Positions 1-8,354 are shown, counted from the first letter of the stretch. The stretch is DNA of 18,322 bases from JBOFHT01 sp051649785 (GCA_051649785.1 JBOFHT010000022.1:1-18322); one strand, 5' to 3'. Program-made: numbers and translations. The notes: generated by a model not told the origin, from the letters alone.

Positions 1-70
1 ATTTGTTTATATGGTTTTTTGTTACTGATTTTCCAGCTAAATAGCCTGTAGAGAATTAGATTACTGGAGT
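1..70 (-). repeat. Degenerate direct duplication of the 3' end of the neighbouring flavoprotein gene
   Basis: Bases 1-56 repeat bases 85-140 with only two differences by eye (positions 24 and 35), at an offset of 84 bp. Positions 85-140 encode the C-terminal part of the flavoprotein gene that ends at 71, so a second copy of the gene tail lies directly downstream of its stop codon. Similarity continues weakly to about 70 with an indel, and that upstream part of the copy is out of frame. The copy runs off the left edge, so it could be a short tandem duplication or the end of a decayed second gene copy. Confidence 0.8.
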
Positions 71-1600
71 TTAATTTTTATTATATTTGTTTATATGGTT
101 TTTTGTTGCTGATTTTCCGGCTAAATAGCCTGTAGAGAATGCTATTTGGAGATTATATCCTCCTGTTGGACCATGAATATCAATTAACTCTCCTACAAAA
201 TATAAATTTGGTAAAATCGTAGATTCTAATGTTTTTGGATTAATTTCGCTTAAATCAATCCCGCCTAAACTAATCATAGCTGTATCACTACTAGCTGTTC
301 CAACTATATCTAATTGGAATTTTTTAAGATTTTGAATTATATTATTTCTGGATTTTTTATTTAAATTAGCTAAAGTTTTGTTTTCACTGATATTAGCTAT
401 TTCTAAAAACTTTGGGATAAATCTGTTAGGTAGATAATATTTCATATAATTTTTTACCTTAGTTTTACCACTTTCGGTAGAATCATTAATAAACCTATTT
501 CTAAGATATTCTTCATTAGAATTAGGTATAAAATCAATATTAATTGTTATAGGTGTTTTGAATTCAGTGTTATTATTATTACACTCATTGATATCGTTAA
601 CATTATTACCCTCATTATTGTTGCTAATAATATCATTACTAATATTTAGAATTGCTGGGCCTGAAATACCATTATGACTAATTAGAACATTTCCAGCTTC
701 TTGGATTTTTATATTTTTGTTGTTGTTATTATTATCTTTATTATCTTTTTTCGTAAATGAAACTATAACATTTTCAAAGGTTAAACCTGATAAGTCTTTA
801 AAATATTTATTAAAATAATTAGAATCAACTTTAAGTGGAATTAATCCCGGAGATACTTTATTGACATTATGATTTAAGTTTCTAGCTATTTCATATCCTT
901 TACCTGTAGAGCCTGTTTTAGAATAAAAATTAGCCCCAGTAGCTATAATAACATTTTCAGATTGGATAATATCATTATTTGAATTAGTAATTGTGTAAAC
1001 ATTACAATTACTACTGTAATTAAAATCATTATTATTATTATTATTATCTTTATTATCTTTATTATTAGCAGGATTAGTATTTTCAGGGCTATTGGTATTG
1101 ATATTATGGGTAATTGTATCTACATCAAAATTAAAAGTAGTTTTAATAGCTAAATTATTAATAGCAGATTCTAAAACATCTAATATATCTTGAGAACTTT
1201 CACTTTCAGGAATATATCGATTATTGTCTTCTATTTTAAAATTAATTCCTTTATTTTCAAAAAAACTAATTAAATCATTATTACTAAATGAAAAAAGAAT
1301 ATTTTTTATAAAGCTCTTGCTAATATTGCCAGTAGAATTAAATTTAGCTACTTGTTCTTTAATAGGGCTTGCATTAGCAATATTACAACGACCACCACCA
1401 GTTAAAAGTAGTTTTTTACCAAATTTGTCATTTTTTTCAAGTATAATTACATTGAAATTGTTTTGGGTACTGGAAATATTACCTGTGTTATTTTTATGGT
1501 CTTTATTACGGGTATTGTTATTATTAAAATAATTAACAGCATTAATTGCTGCTATCATTCCACTTGGTCCGCCACCTATAATAGCTAAATTGTAAATCAT
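71..1600 (-). CDS. HI0933-family (BaiN-like) FAD-dependent oxidoreductase with Asn-rich insertions
   Basis: Predicted cytosolic flavoprotein of the HI0933/BaiN family; the physiological substrate is not known from sequence. An N-terminal dinucleotide-binding motif (IIGGGPSG, residues 7-14) is followed by the family hallmark LLLTGGGRCNIAN (65-77), an ATGAN motif (220-224) and a C-terminal segment with GELIDIHGPTGGYN that closes the FAD site. At 509 residues it is much longer than the roughly 400-420 usual for the family. The excess sits in Asn-rich loops near residues 26-49, 167-198, 285-297 and 325-347, between conserved blocks, so the fold is probably kept. No good ribosome binding site precedes the ATG; a TATA-like stretch about 15-27 bp upstream suggests a short or leaderless mRNA. 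It lies 159 bp downstream of aspS on the same strand. The family call is firm, the function is not. Confidence 0.88.
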   Translation of the reverse strand: MIYNLAIIGGGPSGMIAAINAVNYFNNNNTRNKDHKNNTGNISSTQNNFNVIILEKNDKFGKKLLLTGGGRCNIANASPIKEQVAKFNSTGNISKSFIKNILFSFSNNDLISFFENKGINFKIEDNNRYIPESESSQDILDVLESAINNLAIKTTFNFDVDTITHNINTNSPENTNPANNKDNKDNNNNNNDFNYSSNCNVYTITNSNNDIIQSENVIIATGANFYSKTGSTGKGYEIARNLNHNVNKVSPGLIPLKVDSNYFNKYFKDLSGLTFENVIVSFTKKDNKDNNNNNKNIKIQEAGNVLISHNGISGPAILNISNDIISNNNEGNNVNDINECNNNNTEFKTPITINIDFIPNSNEEYLRNRFINDSTESGKTKVKNYMKYYLPNRFIPKFLEIANISENKTLANLNKKSRNNIIQNLKKFQLDIVGTASSDTAMISLGGIDLSEINPKTLESTILPNLYFVGELIDIHGPTGGYNLQIAFSTGYLAGKSATKNHINKYNKN

Positions 1601-1759
1601 TGTATCTTTTGGAGTATAATTATATTGAATTTATAATAATTTCTAAAAAATTAGGAACTGTATGAATGTATTATTGAAAAATAAAACTTAGTTTAATAAA
1701 TTATATGAAAATGATAGTATAAATGTAAAAAATAAAAAGAATAAAAAAAGTAGAAAAAC

Positions 1760-3079
1760 TTAAGGAGTTAGTCTACGTCTGTCTCTTGGGAAGAGAACAG
1801 TTTCTCTAATGTTATTTACTCCAGTTAAGGTCATATTAAACCTATCTGCACCAAGACCCCAACCTGCATGTGGAGGCATACCATACTTAAATGAATCTAA
1901 GTAGCTACCAAACGCATCAGGATTTAATCCTTTTTCAGCTATTTTCTCATGTAATACATCATATTGGTGTACACGAGTAGCTCCTGAGGAAATTTCTAAG
2001 TCTTTATACATTAAATCAAATGCATGGGACTTTTCAGGATTCTTTTCATTAGCCATTACATAGAATGGTTTAATTTTAGTTGGCCATCCTGTTAAAAAGT
2101 AATATCCTTCCATCATTTCACCAAGTGCTTTTTCAGCTGCTCTTGATAAATCTTCACCCCATTCCATTTCAACGCCTTTAGAATTAACCATATCTACAGC
2201 ATCATCATAATCTAAAACTTCGAATGGTCCTTCAGGAACTTCAAGAGTTTTATCAAGAGTATTTAATGAATCAGCACAGTTTTCATTAACATCAATTATT
2301 GCTTTTTTAACTAAATCTTCTAAACTCTTCATTACATCAATATCATCCATAAAAGAAGCTTCCATATCAATAGAAATAGCTTCATTTAAGTGACGGAGAG
2401 TATCATGTTCTTCAGCTCTGAAAATTTGAGCTATTTCATAAACTTTGTCAAAACCAGCAGACATCATCATTTGTTTATAAAGTTGTGGACTTTGACCTAA
2501 AAATGCTTCTCTTTCAAAATAAGTAATTGGGAAAAGTTCAGTTCCTCCTTCTGTAGCTGAAGCTACTAATTTAGGAGTATTTACTTCTAAAAAACCATTA
2601 TCTTCAAAGAAACATCTAACACTATGTAACATAGCACTTTTGATTTTAAATATTGAACTTATATTTCCTTTTCTTAAATCAATGTATCTTGAATCTAACC
2701 TAGTATCAATTTCAGCTCTAACTTTTTCTGTGGGATCCATTGGTAATGGTTGTTGTGAAGGGTTTAAAATAATAACTTCACTTGGAATAAGTTCTACACC
2801 ATTTGGAGCTTTTCCTGATTCTTGAACAGTTCCTTTAAAAGCTACAACAGACTCTTTCTTAAGTTTACGAACATTTTCCATTAATTCGCTGTCAATCTTT
2901 TTACTTGGAGCTGTAATTTGAAGTAAACCATCTCTATCTCGAAGTAATACAAAAACAATTCCACCTAAGTCTCTTACTTCATGAACCCAACCCATAATTA
3001 TAATATCTTCACCAGTTATACTGGCATCAACATCTTTGCTGTAATGAGTTCTTCTTAAATCTCTTAATAATTCAGCCAA
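1760..3079 (-). CDS. aspS: Aspartyl-tRNA synthetase, archaeal type, probably non-discriminating (Asp/Asn)
   Basis: Class IIb aminoacyl-tRNA synthetase of 439 residues, normal length for archaeal AspRS. It charges tRNA-Asp with aspartate in the cytoplasm. The N-terminal OB-fold anticodon domain (about 1-110) carries GWVHEVRDLGG. The catalytic core has motif 2 (FRAEEHDTLRHLNEA, from residue 220) and motif 3 near the C terminus (GWGLGADRF), and it ends in the class-typical FPRDRRRLTP. His33 and Pro92 appear to match the His/Pro pair reported for non-discriminating archaeal enzymes, where the discriminating type has Trp and Lys. If so it also makes Asp-tRNA-Asn for GatCAB transamidation; this is inferred from a hand alignment. 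The start is TTG, chosen because GAGGTG lies 5-6 nt upstream. A 130-bp MITE-like element sits in its upstream gap. Confidence 0.96.
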   Translation of the reverse strand: MAELLRDLRRTHYSKDVDASITGEDIIIMGWVHEVRDLGGIVFVLLRDRDGLLQITAPSKKIDSELMENVRKLKKESVVAFKGTVQESGKAPNGVELIPSEVIILNPSQQPLPMDPTEKVRAEIDTRLDSRYIDLRKGNISSIFKIKSAMLHSVRCFFEDNGFLEVNTPKLVASATEGGTELFPITYFEREAFLGQSPQLYKQMMMSAGFDKVYEIAQIFRAEEHDTLRHLNEAISIDMEASFMDDIDVMKSLEDLVKKAIIDVNENCADSLNTLDKTLEVPEGPFEVLDYDDAVDMVNSKGVEMEWGEDLSRAAEKALGEMMEGYYFLTGWPTKIKPFYVMANEKNPEKSHAFDLMYKDLEISSGATRVHQYDVLHEKIAEKGLNPDAFGSYLDSFKYGMPPHAGWGLGADRFNMTLTGVNNIRETVLFPRDRRRLTP

Positions 3080-3220
3080 TTTTACACCTCTATTTAAAAT
3101 AAGTAGGATATTTATTAGAATTTTAGTATGATTTATTAGTATTAAATTTTTATTAGATATCTGATAAACAATACATTATTAATTTATTTCATTAAGTATT
3201 TAAATATTAATATTATCAAT

Positions 3221-3350
3221 CAACTATGTCACTTTAAGCAATTAAATAATAAACCTTAACTAAATTTAATAAATTACTATACAGATTAGGAATAATTTTT
3301 TGAATCTTTATAAAAATTTACTTTAAAAAATCATTAAGTTGACAGAATTG
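3221..3350. mobile_element. MITE-like element, copy A (130 bp, 9-bp target duplication)
   Basis: A 130-bp non-coding unit flanked by the 9-bp direct repeat ATTATCAAT at 3212-3220 and 3351-3359. Its ends are imperfect inverted repeats: the left end starts CAACTATGTC, and the right end read on the other strand starts CAATTCTGTC (14 of the first 20 bases agree). A second copy of exactly the same length lies at 12901-13030 in opposite orientation, about 83% identical by hand alignment. No open reading frame fits inside, so any movement would need a transposase encoded elsewhere. It lies between hisD and aspS and takes up most of this 312-bp gap. No insertion-sequence family is assigned. Confidence 0.75.
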
Positions 3351-3391
3351 ATTATCAATGTAGTCTTTCATTTTAATCATATTTTTATACT

Positions 3392-4759
3392 TTATTTTTT
3401 ATTTAACCTAACTTTAAAGGAATCAGCATGAGCATAAAGTCCTTCATATTCAGCTAATGGAATAACAACATCTTCTAATGATTTAAGTCCTTCTTTGTTG
3501 ATATATTGTACAGTTGGCTTTCTTAGGAATGATTCTGTTGAAAGACCAGAATACATTTTAACCATTTTATCTGTTGGAAGAACGTGATTAGTTCCGGACC
3601 CATAATCTCCAGCAGCTACTGGTGTAAGATTTCCCATAAATATGGAACCTGCATTTTTTATTTTATCTAATATTTCATTTGGATTCTCTGCTGCTTCTTT
3701 AGTAGCTATTATTAAATGTTCCGGTGCATATTCATTTGAAATATAAATGGATTCTTCTAAATCATTTGTTAAAATAATTTTTCCATAATTAGCTAATGAT
3801 TCTTTAATAATTTCTGATCTATTAGCCTTTTTTGCTTCTTTTTCAATTAATTGGGCTACTGTTTTAGCTAACTCTTTGTGGTGGGTAACTAAAAAACAAG
3901 AGGCATTAGGATCATGTTCTGCTTGTGATAAAATATCAAAACAAATAAATTCAGGATTTGCATTTTCATCAGCTATTATTAAAACTTCAGATGGACCTGC
4001 TTCAAAATCTATATCTACTTCTCCATAAACTAGCTTCTTTGCCACTGCTACAAAAATATTTCCAGGACCTACAATTTTCACAACGGGTGCAATTGTTTCG
4101 GTTCCATAAGCCATTGCACCAATAGCTTGTGCTCCACCAACTTTATAAATTTCATCAACACCTGCAATATCTGCTGCTACTAAAACACCTGAAGCAACTT
4201 TCCCATCCTTTTGTGGTGGTGTACAAGCAATAATTCTATTAACTCCAGCTATTTTTGCAGGAATAACTGTCATTAATATAGTAGATGGATAAATAGCTCT
4301 CCCACCAGGAATATAACAACCTACATCACTTATGGGTCGAATAATTTGCCCTGCTTTTACTCCATGTGCTACTTCAATTGTCCATTCTTCAGGAACTTGT
4401 CTTTTATGAAATTTAGCTATATTTTTCTTTGCTTTTTTAAGTGATTCTATTAATTGAGGATTGGTTTCATTAATTTCATTATAGGCATTATCTATTTCAT
4501 TGCTTGTTACCCTTAATTCATTAATATTAATAATAACTCCATCAAATTTTTCAGTGAATTTCTTAATAGCAATATCTTTATTTTTAATAACTTCGTTTAA
4601 TATATCATTAACAGAAGAAATAACTGCATTAGTATCAGTGGAGGAGCGTTTAACTAATTTTTTTATATTATTGCCATCATTATTATTACTATTACTATTT
4701 TTATCATTAGTAGCATTAGTTCTATTATCCCTATTTTGATTATAGCTTATAATTTCCAT
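3392..4759 (-). CDS. hisD: Histidinol dehydrogenase with Asn-rich N-terminal stretch
   Basis: Catalyses the last two steps of histidine synthesis, NAD-dependent oxidation of L-histidinol to histidine via the aldehyde. All expected active-site residues are visible: zinc ligands Gln279 and His282 (LSQAEHDPNAS), Asp385 (AAGDYGSGTNH) and His444 (EGLYAHADS), and the catalytic Glu347-His348 pair (EYAPEHLII). The glycine-rich GPGNIFVAVAKKLVYG block is at 231-246. The protein is 455 residues, about 25-30 longer than usual. The extra part is an Asn/Asp/Ser-rich stretch at residues 8-31, between the first residues and the first conserved helix. It is not in a his operon here. A GGGAT sequence precedes the ATG. 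The 772-bp gap upstream contains ATTAGATA/TATCTAAT half-sites like the palindrome before cpgS. Confidence 0.96.
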   Translation of the reverse strand: MEIISYNQNRDNRTNATNDKNSNSNNNDGNNIKKLVKRSSTDTNAVISSVNDILNEVIKNKDIAIKKFTEKFDGVIININELRVTSNEIDNAYNEINETNPQLIESLKKAKKNIAKFHKRQVPEEWTIEVAHGVKAGQIIRPISDVGCYIPGGRAIYPSTILMTVIPAKIAGVNRIIACTPPQKDGKVASGVLVAADIAGVDEIYKVGGAQAIGAMAYGTETIAPVVKIVGPGNIFVAVAKKLVYGEVDIDFEAGPSEVLIIADENANPEFICFDILSQAEHDPNASCFLVTHHKELAKTVAQLIEKEAKKANRSEIIKESLANYGKIILTNDLEESIYISNEYAPEHLIIATKEAAENPNEILDKIKNAGSIFMGNLTPVAAGDYGSGTNHVLPTDKMVKMYSGLSTESFLRKPTVQYINKEGLKSLEDVVIPLAEYEGLYAHADSFKVRLNKK

Positions 4760-5531
4760 AGAATCCCTTAATTTAGTTTTATAATGTATATATTAATTTA
4801 AATTATTATTTTTCTAATATTAATTGATAAATATGTTTTTAATCATTTATATTATTTTAAAGATAATTAATAAAATTTGCATAAAAAAATTTGTATAACG
4901 TATATAAAATTAGATATTTTTTATCTATTTTTTTTATCTAATAACCAAAAAACAATTACTAATCAAATATAATTATTAATCAAATACATTTATTAGTTAT
5001 AATAAACATAAGTAATTATTACAAATATTTATATATAATGTTTATTCATATTATAATTAATTATTAGTAGATACTTAAATATTGTATTATATCTAATGAA
5101 TATACTAATTTGATATAGTTAATACCATTTGATATTATTAACTAGTTTATTATAATTAAAATATATAACTAATTGGATATGTTACTAGTTGATTGATACT
5201 AGTTTATTATAATTAATAAATATAATATAAATTTAACCTACATAACTAATATAATTATATATAATTTAATACTAGTGTTAGATAGTATTTAAGTAAAATA
5301 ACTATTAATTAGAATATTAATACTATATTAATCAAATTGTTTTATTAGCACTGAATTGTTTTAATTAGCATTACAACTAGCAACAATTTTAAATATGATG
5401 TTGTAATAACTATTATTAATAATAAACAAAAATATATAAAAAATAAAAATAAAATATTACTAATTATATTTAATTAAACTTATAATAGAGTAAACTGAGA
5501 GTTAACTTATATAAAGGGGTAAGTTGTTTAC
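4760..5531. other. Long AT-rich divergent intergenic region (hisD / UPF0058)
   Basis: No gene or RNA was recognised in these 772 bp. There is a 19-bp perfect direct repeat starting ACTAGTTTATT at 5141-5159 and 5198-5216. Four ACTAGT palindromes fall within 136 bp (5141, 5184, 5198, 5271). The short motif ATCAAAT or its complement recurs near 4961, 4978, 5107, 5127 and 5331. Half-sites ATTAGATA (4909-4916) and TATCTAAT (4935-4942) flank a T-rich tract. The region must carry the promoters of both flanking genes. Confidence 0.5.
5506..5515 (+). promoter_or_regulatory. TATA box very close to the UPF0058 start codon
   Basis: The sequence CTTATATAAA lies with its centre about 22 nt before the ATG at 5532. 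Archaeal transcription usually starts about 25 nt after the TATA centre, so the mRNA may begin at or next to the start codon (leaderless). An inverted repeat AACTTA/TAAGTT (5504-5509, 5520-5525) overlaps the box. Confidence 0.4.
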
Positions 5532-5828
5532 ATGTATAAGGATGAAATGATTCAAATGCACCAATTTTTGGTCTATGTTTTAAAATATCTTGAAAAGAGC
5601 TACGAATTACAAACTGATTGTGTAGAGTATATTGCACTTAATATAAGTCCTCATCATATTCATAAAACTAAAGCAGAACATAAACATGCTATTTTCGTGC
5701 TATCTAACACTATTTCTGAAATTATTGTTAGAGACGACACAGATGGGCTTCCACCAAATATAACTAACTCTTTATCGGAGCTTGTTAAACGTTCTAAACG
5801 TGAATTAGCTAAGTCTGAAGCAAAATAA
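5532..5828 (+). CDS. UPF0058 family protein
   Basis: A small soluble 98-residue protein of the archaeal UPF0058 family, whose function is unknown. The family pattern is visible at the N terminus (MYKDEMIQMHQFLVYVLKYL), followed by a Cys/His-containing stretch (NISPHHIHKTKAEHKHAIF) and a charged C-terminal helix. There is no signal peptide or membrane segment. The start at 5532 is kept because the family begins with a KDE-x-IQ-x-HQ pattern right after Met; a second ATG at 5547 is less likely. There is no clear GGTGA site before 5532 and a TATA box only about 22 nt upstream, so translation may be leaderless. It is a single-gene unit between two long non-coding gaps. Confidence 0.85.
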   Translation: MYKDEMIQMHQFLVYVLKYLEKSYELQTDCVEYIALNISPHHIHKTKAEHKHAIFVLSNTISEIIVRDDTDGLPPNITNSLSELVKRSKRELAKSEAK

Positions 5829-6197
5829 GATATTTTTTTAGTTTTATTTGAATTACTAATTTCAGGTATTGTATTTGTAGCATTCATATTATTTTTATTA
5901 TTTTTTTATTTTTAACTATCTCCATTATTTTTACAATTATTAATATTTCTATTCCTATTACTACTCATATTTCTATTTTTACTATATCTATTTTTACTTA
6001 TTTTAGATAGGTTTTTTATACAATTAATTTTAATTAAATTACTTATAATTTAGGTAATGTTTGTATTAATAAAAATAAAATTTATATAAGTAGAGATTTA
6101 ATATTTAATTAGATATTATCTAATAATGTAATAATGGTCTATGTAAAATAATATTAATAATAGCAATAATAATTATAATAATTATAAAGGTGATTTA
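5829..6197. other. Intergenic region: T-rich 3' flank of UPF0058 and leader of cpgS
   Basis: The first part, to about 6010, is strongly T/pyrimidine-rich with TATTTTT runs, as expected for archaeal termination, and holds no gene. The second part holds the cpgS promoter and a roughly 85-nt leader. No RNA gene was recognised. Confidence 0.5.
6081..6124 (+). promoter_or_regulatory. cpgS promoter with palindromic operator-like site at the predicted transcription start
   Basis: A TATA box TTTATATAAG (6081-6090) follows an A-rich BRE-like stretch. Transcription would start near 6111. Exactly there is the 17-bp hyphenated palindrome ATTAGATATTATCTAAT (6108-6124; 8-bp arms, one central base). A palindrome covering the start site is a typical position for an archaeal repressor operator. 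The same half-sites occur upstream of hisD (4909-4942). The regulator is unknown. Confidence 0.45.
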
Positions 6198-7574
6198 ATG
6201 AGTAGTTTGGAAAGAATGGTTTGTTTAGTTGATGGTGAGCATTATTTACCTGTAACAAAGTCTGCAATTGATGTATTAGGAGAATTAGAACACATTGATA
6301 TTGTAGCTATTGTATTTATTGGAGGGACTGAAAAATTACGTGTAGATGATTCTGATTTATACTCTAGGGAACTTGGAGCTCCTGTTTACTTTGCTGAGGA
6401 CAAAAGTCAAATTCCTTATGATCTTATTGAAGATATTGCAATGGAATATAAAGCTGATGTTGTAATGGATTTAAGTGATGAACCTGTTTTAGATTATACT
6501 AAGCGTTTAAAAATAGCTTCTACAGTATTATCTTTAGGAATAACGTATAAAGGACCTGACTTTGAATTTAATCCATTAACTCAATATGATGTTTTAAAAA
6601 ATCCATCACTTAAAATACTTGGAACTGGTAAAAGAATTGGTAAAACTGCAGTTTCTGCATATGCAGCTAGATTAATTGATGAAAATGGATATAATCCTTG
6701 TGTAGTGGCTATGGGGCGAGGAGGTCCAAAAGAACCAGAAATTGTTTATGGGAATGAATTAGAAATAACACCTGAGTTTTTAATGAAACAATCTGAAAAA
6801 GGAGTTCATGCAGCATCGGACCATTGGGAAGACGCACTAATGAGTAGGGTTTTAACTGTTGGTTGTAGGAGATGTGGGGGAGGAATGATTGGTGATGCAT
6901 TTGTAACTAATGTTAAAAAAGGTGCAGAGCTAACTAATGATTTAGATACTGATTTTGTTATAATGGAAGGCAGTGGGGCAGCATTACCTCCAATTAAAAC
7001 AGATAAAAGCATCCTTCTTATTGGGGCTAATCAACCATTAATAAATATTGAAAATTTCTTTGGTCCATTTAGAATAAAACTTGCAGATATGGTAGTTTTA
7101 ACAATGTGTGAAGAACCAATGGCTTCAAAAGAGAAAGTTGATAAAATTGAAAAGATTATTAATGAATTAAATCCTAATGCTGTGTTTATTCCAACAGTAT
7201 TTAGACCAAAACCATTAGGTGACATCAGTGGTAAAAATGTTCTTTTTGCAACAACTGCTCCTGAATCTGTTAAAGGGGTTCTTGTTAAACACCTTGAAGA
7301 AGAATATAATTGTAATGTTGTTGGAACAACTCCACATCTTTCAAATAGACCACTTCTTCAAAAAGACATTAGTAAATATATGGGTGAAGTAAATGTTATG
7401 TTAACTGAGCTAAAAGCTGCTGCTGTTGATGTAGCTACTAAAGATTCTCTTGAAGCAGGCTTAGAAGTCGTTTATTGCGATAATATTCCAATTGAACTTG
7501 AAGGTAATTATGCTGATTTATCTAAATCCATCTTAGACATTGTAGAAGATGCTATTGGAGATTTTAATAAATAG
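6198..7574 (+). CDS. cpgS: Cyclic 2,3-diphosphoglycerate synthetase
   Basis: A cytosolic enzyme that closes 2,3-diphosphoglycerate to cyclic 2,3-diphosphoglycerate using ATP. The product is a major phosphate solute and thermolyte/potassium counter-ion of Methanobacteriales and relatives. At 458 residues it has the length known for the Methanothermus/Methanothermobacter enzyme. A P-loop-like GTGKRIGKT (142-150) opens the nucleotide-binding part, followed by MGRGGPKEPEIV and an acidic LDTDFVIMEGSGAALPP segment typical of the family. The N-terminal 130 residues form a separate domain. The ATG at 6198 is preceded by AGGTGA at a good distance. It is monocistronic in appearance, with its own TATA box and a palindrome at the predicted start of the transcript. 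It has no Asn tracts, unlike several genes nearby. Confidence 0.92.
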   Translation: MSSLERMVCLVDGEHYLPVTKSAIDVLGELEHIDIVAIVFIGGTEKLRVDDSDLYSRELGAPVYFAEDKSQIPYDLIEDIAMEYKADVVMDLSDEPVLDYTKRLKIASTVLSLGITYKGPDFEFNPLTQYDVLKNPSLKILGTGKRIGKTAVSAYAARLIDENGYNPCVVAMGRGGPKEPEIVYGNELEITPEFLMKQSEKGVHAASDHWEDALMSRVLTVGCRRCGGGMIGDAFVTNVKKGAELTNDLDTDFVIMEGSGAALPPIKTDKSILLIGANQPLINIENFFGPFRIKLADMVVLTMCEEPMASKEKVDKIEKIINELNPNAVFIPTVFRPKPLGDISGKNVLFATTAPESVKGVLVKHLEEEYNCNVVGTTPHLSNRPLLQKDISKYMGEVNVMLTELKAAAVDVATKDSLEAGLEVVYCDNIPIELEGNYADLSKSILDIVEDAIGDFNK

Positions 7575-7646
7575 CTAATAAATAGAATAAATAGGATAAT
7601 AATAAATAGATAATAATTAATAATATATATAATAACTTTATTTTGT

Positions 7647-7706
7647 AGCTATTATTCATTTAACTATTATTCATTTAGCTATTATTTATTTAGCTATTAT
7701 TTATAT
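7647..7706. repeat. Tandem repeat, four copies of a 15-bp unit
   Basis: Four consecutive 15-bp units of the form ARCTATTATTYATTT (7647-7661, 7662-7676, 7677-7691, 7692-7706) with one to three changes each. They lie in the 253-bp gap between cpgS and the deformylase-like gene. On the other strand the unit contains AATAATAG, similar to the AAT-rich codon runs of nearby genes. They are probably slippage products; no function is visible. Confidence 0.8.
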
Positions 7707-7827
7707 TATTTTTTATTCTAATTTCTTCTTTTAATTTATAATTTAATATATGTGTTTTATACATTTCCCAATAATATATTTTATTTTATATATCTTATTT
7801 TATTTTTAATAAGTATTGGTGATATTT

Positions 7828-8354
7828 TTGATTAATAATGATCTTAAAAAACAATTAGAATTTACAATTAATGAGAAAAATCTTATTAAAAAGTTAAATA
7901 TTCCTGAAGAAGTATTTTTACCATTAATGTTTTCCATTAGATTTGGTGGGGATTGGAGTGTAAAAAACAATTCTAATAATATAATGGCTATTAAAGAAAA
8001 AATAACTCAATTTAATGAAGAAGAAAAAATAGGCTATACTTTAGAAAAAATTTACCTCTTCGTAAATCCTAAACTTCTTAAAGAAGAAGGTAAAATTTAC
8101 AGATTAGAAAAATGTAGCACTAAAAAAGAAAGAGAACTAGTAGAACGCCCATATTCTGTTTCTATTAATGGTGATTATATTTTATTAGCTAATTTAAATC
8201 CAGAATCAATGAAAATTAGCTTAAAAGAATTAAAAGGGTCTTAGAATTTAAAGGAACAGGAGCTTATGGAATAGCTCATGAAATGGAACACCTTGAAAAT
8301 GATGAAATTACAGGAATTCCAATTTGGGAATTTGATTTTGAAGTAGAAAAATAG
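7828..8354 (+). pseudogene. Peptide deformylase-like protein, frameshifted
   Basis: Two reading frames together match the peptide deformylase layout. Frame 1 (to the TAG at 8242) has a VNPKLL segment, a YRLEKCST motif resembling the metal-cysteine motif EGCLS (Cys96), and VERPYSVSI like the usual V-x-RP strand. The next frame, open to the TAG at 8352-8354, continues GTGAYGIAHEMEHLEND, containing an HExxH metal/catalytic motif like the family HEIDHL. Joining them needs one extra base near the A-run at 8232-8235, giving a protein of about 175 residues, a normal deformylase length. The first family motif (GxGLAAPQ) is not recognisable, so this is a divergent relative. Start: TTG at 7828, chosen for GGTGAT just upstream (7818-7823), not the upstream TTG at 7816. 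The shift may be a real inactivation or a homopolymer sequencing error. Archaea do not formylate initiator Met, so the substrate is unclear. Confidence 0.55.

Noticed and set aside
8230..8244. Programmed frameshift in the deformylase-like gene
   Set aside because: TTAAAAGGG is not a standard slippery heptamer and no stimulatory structure is evident; a base loss in the A-run is simpler.
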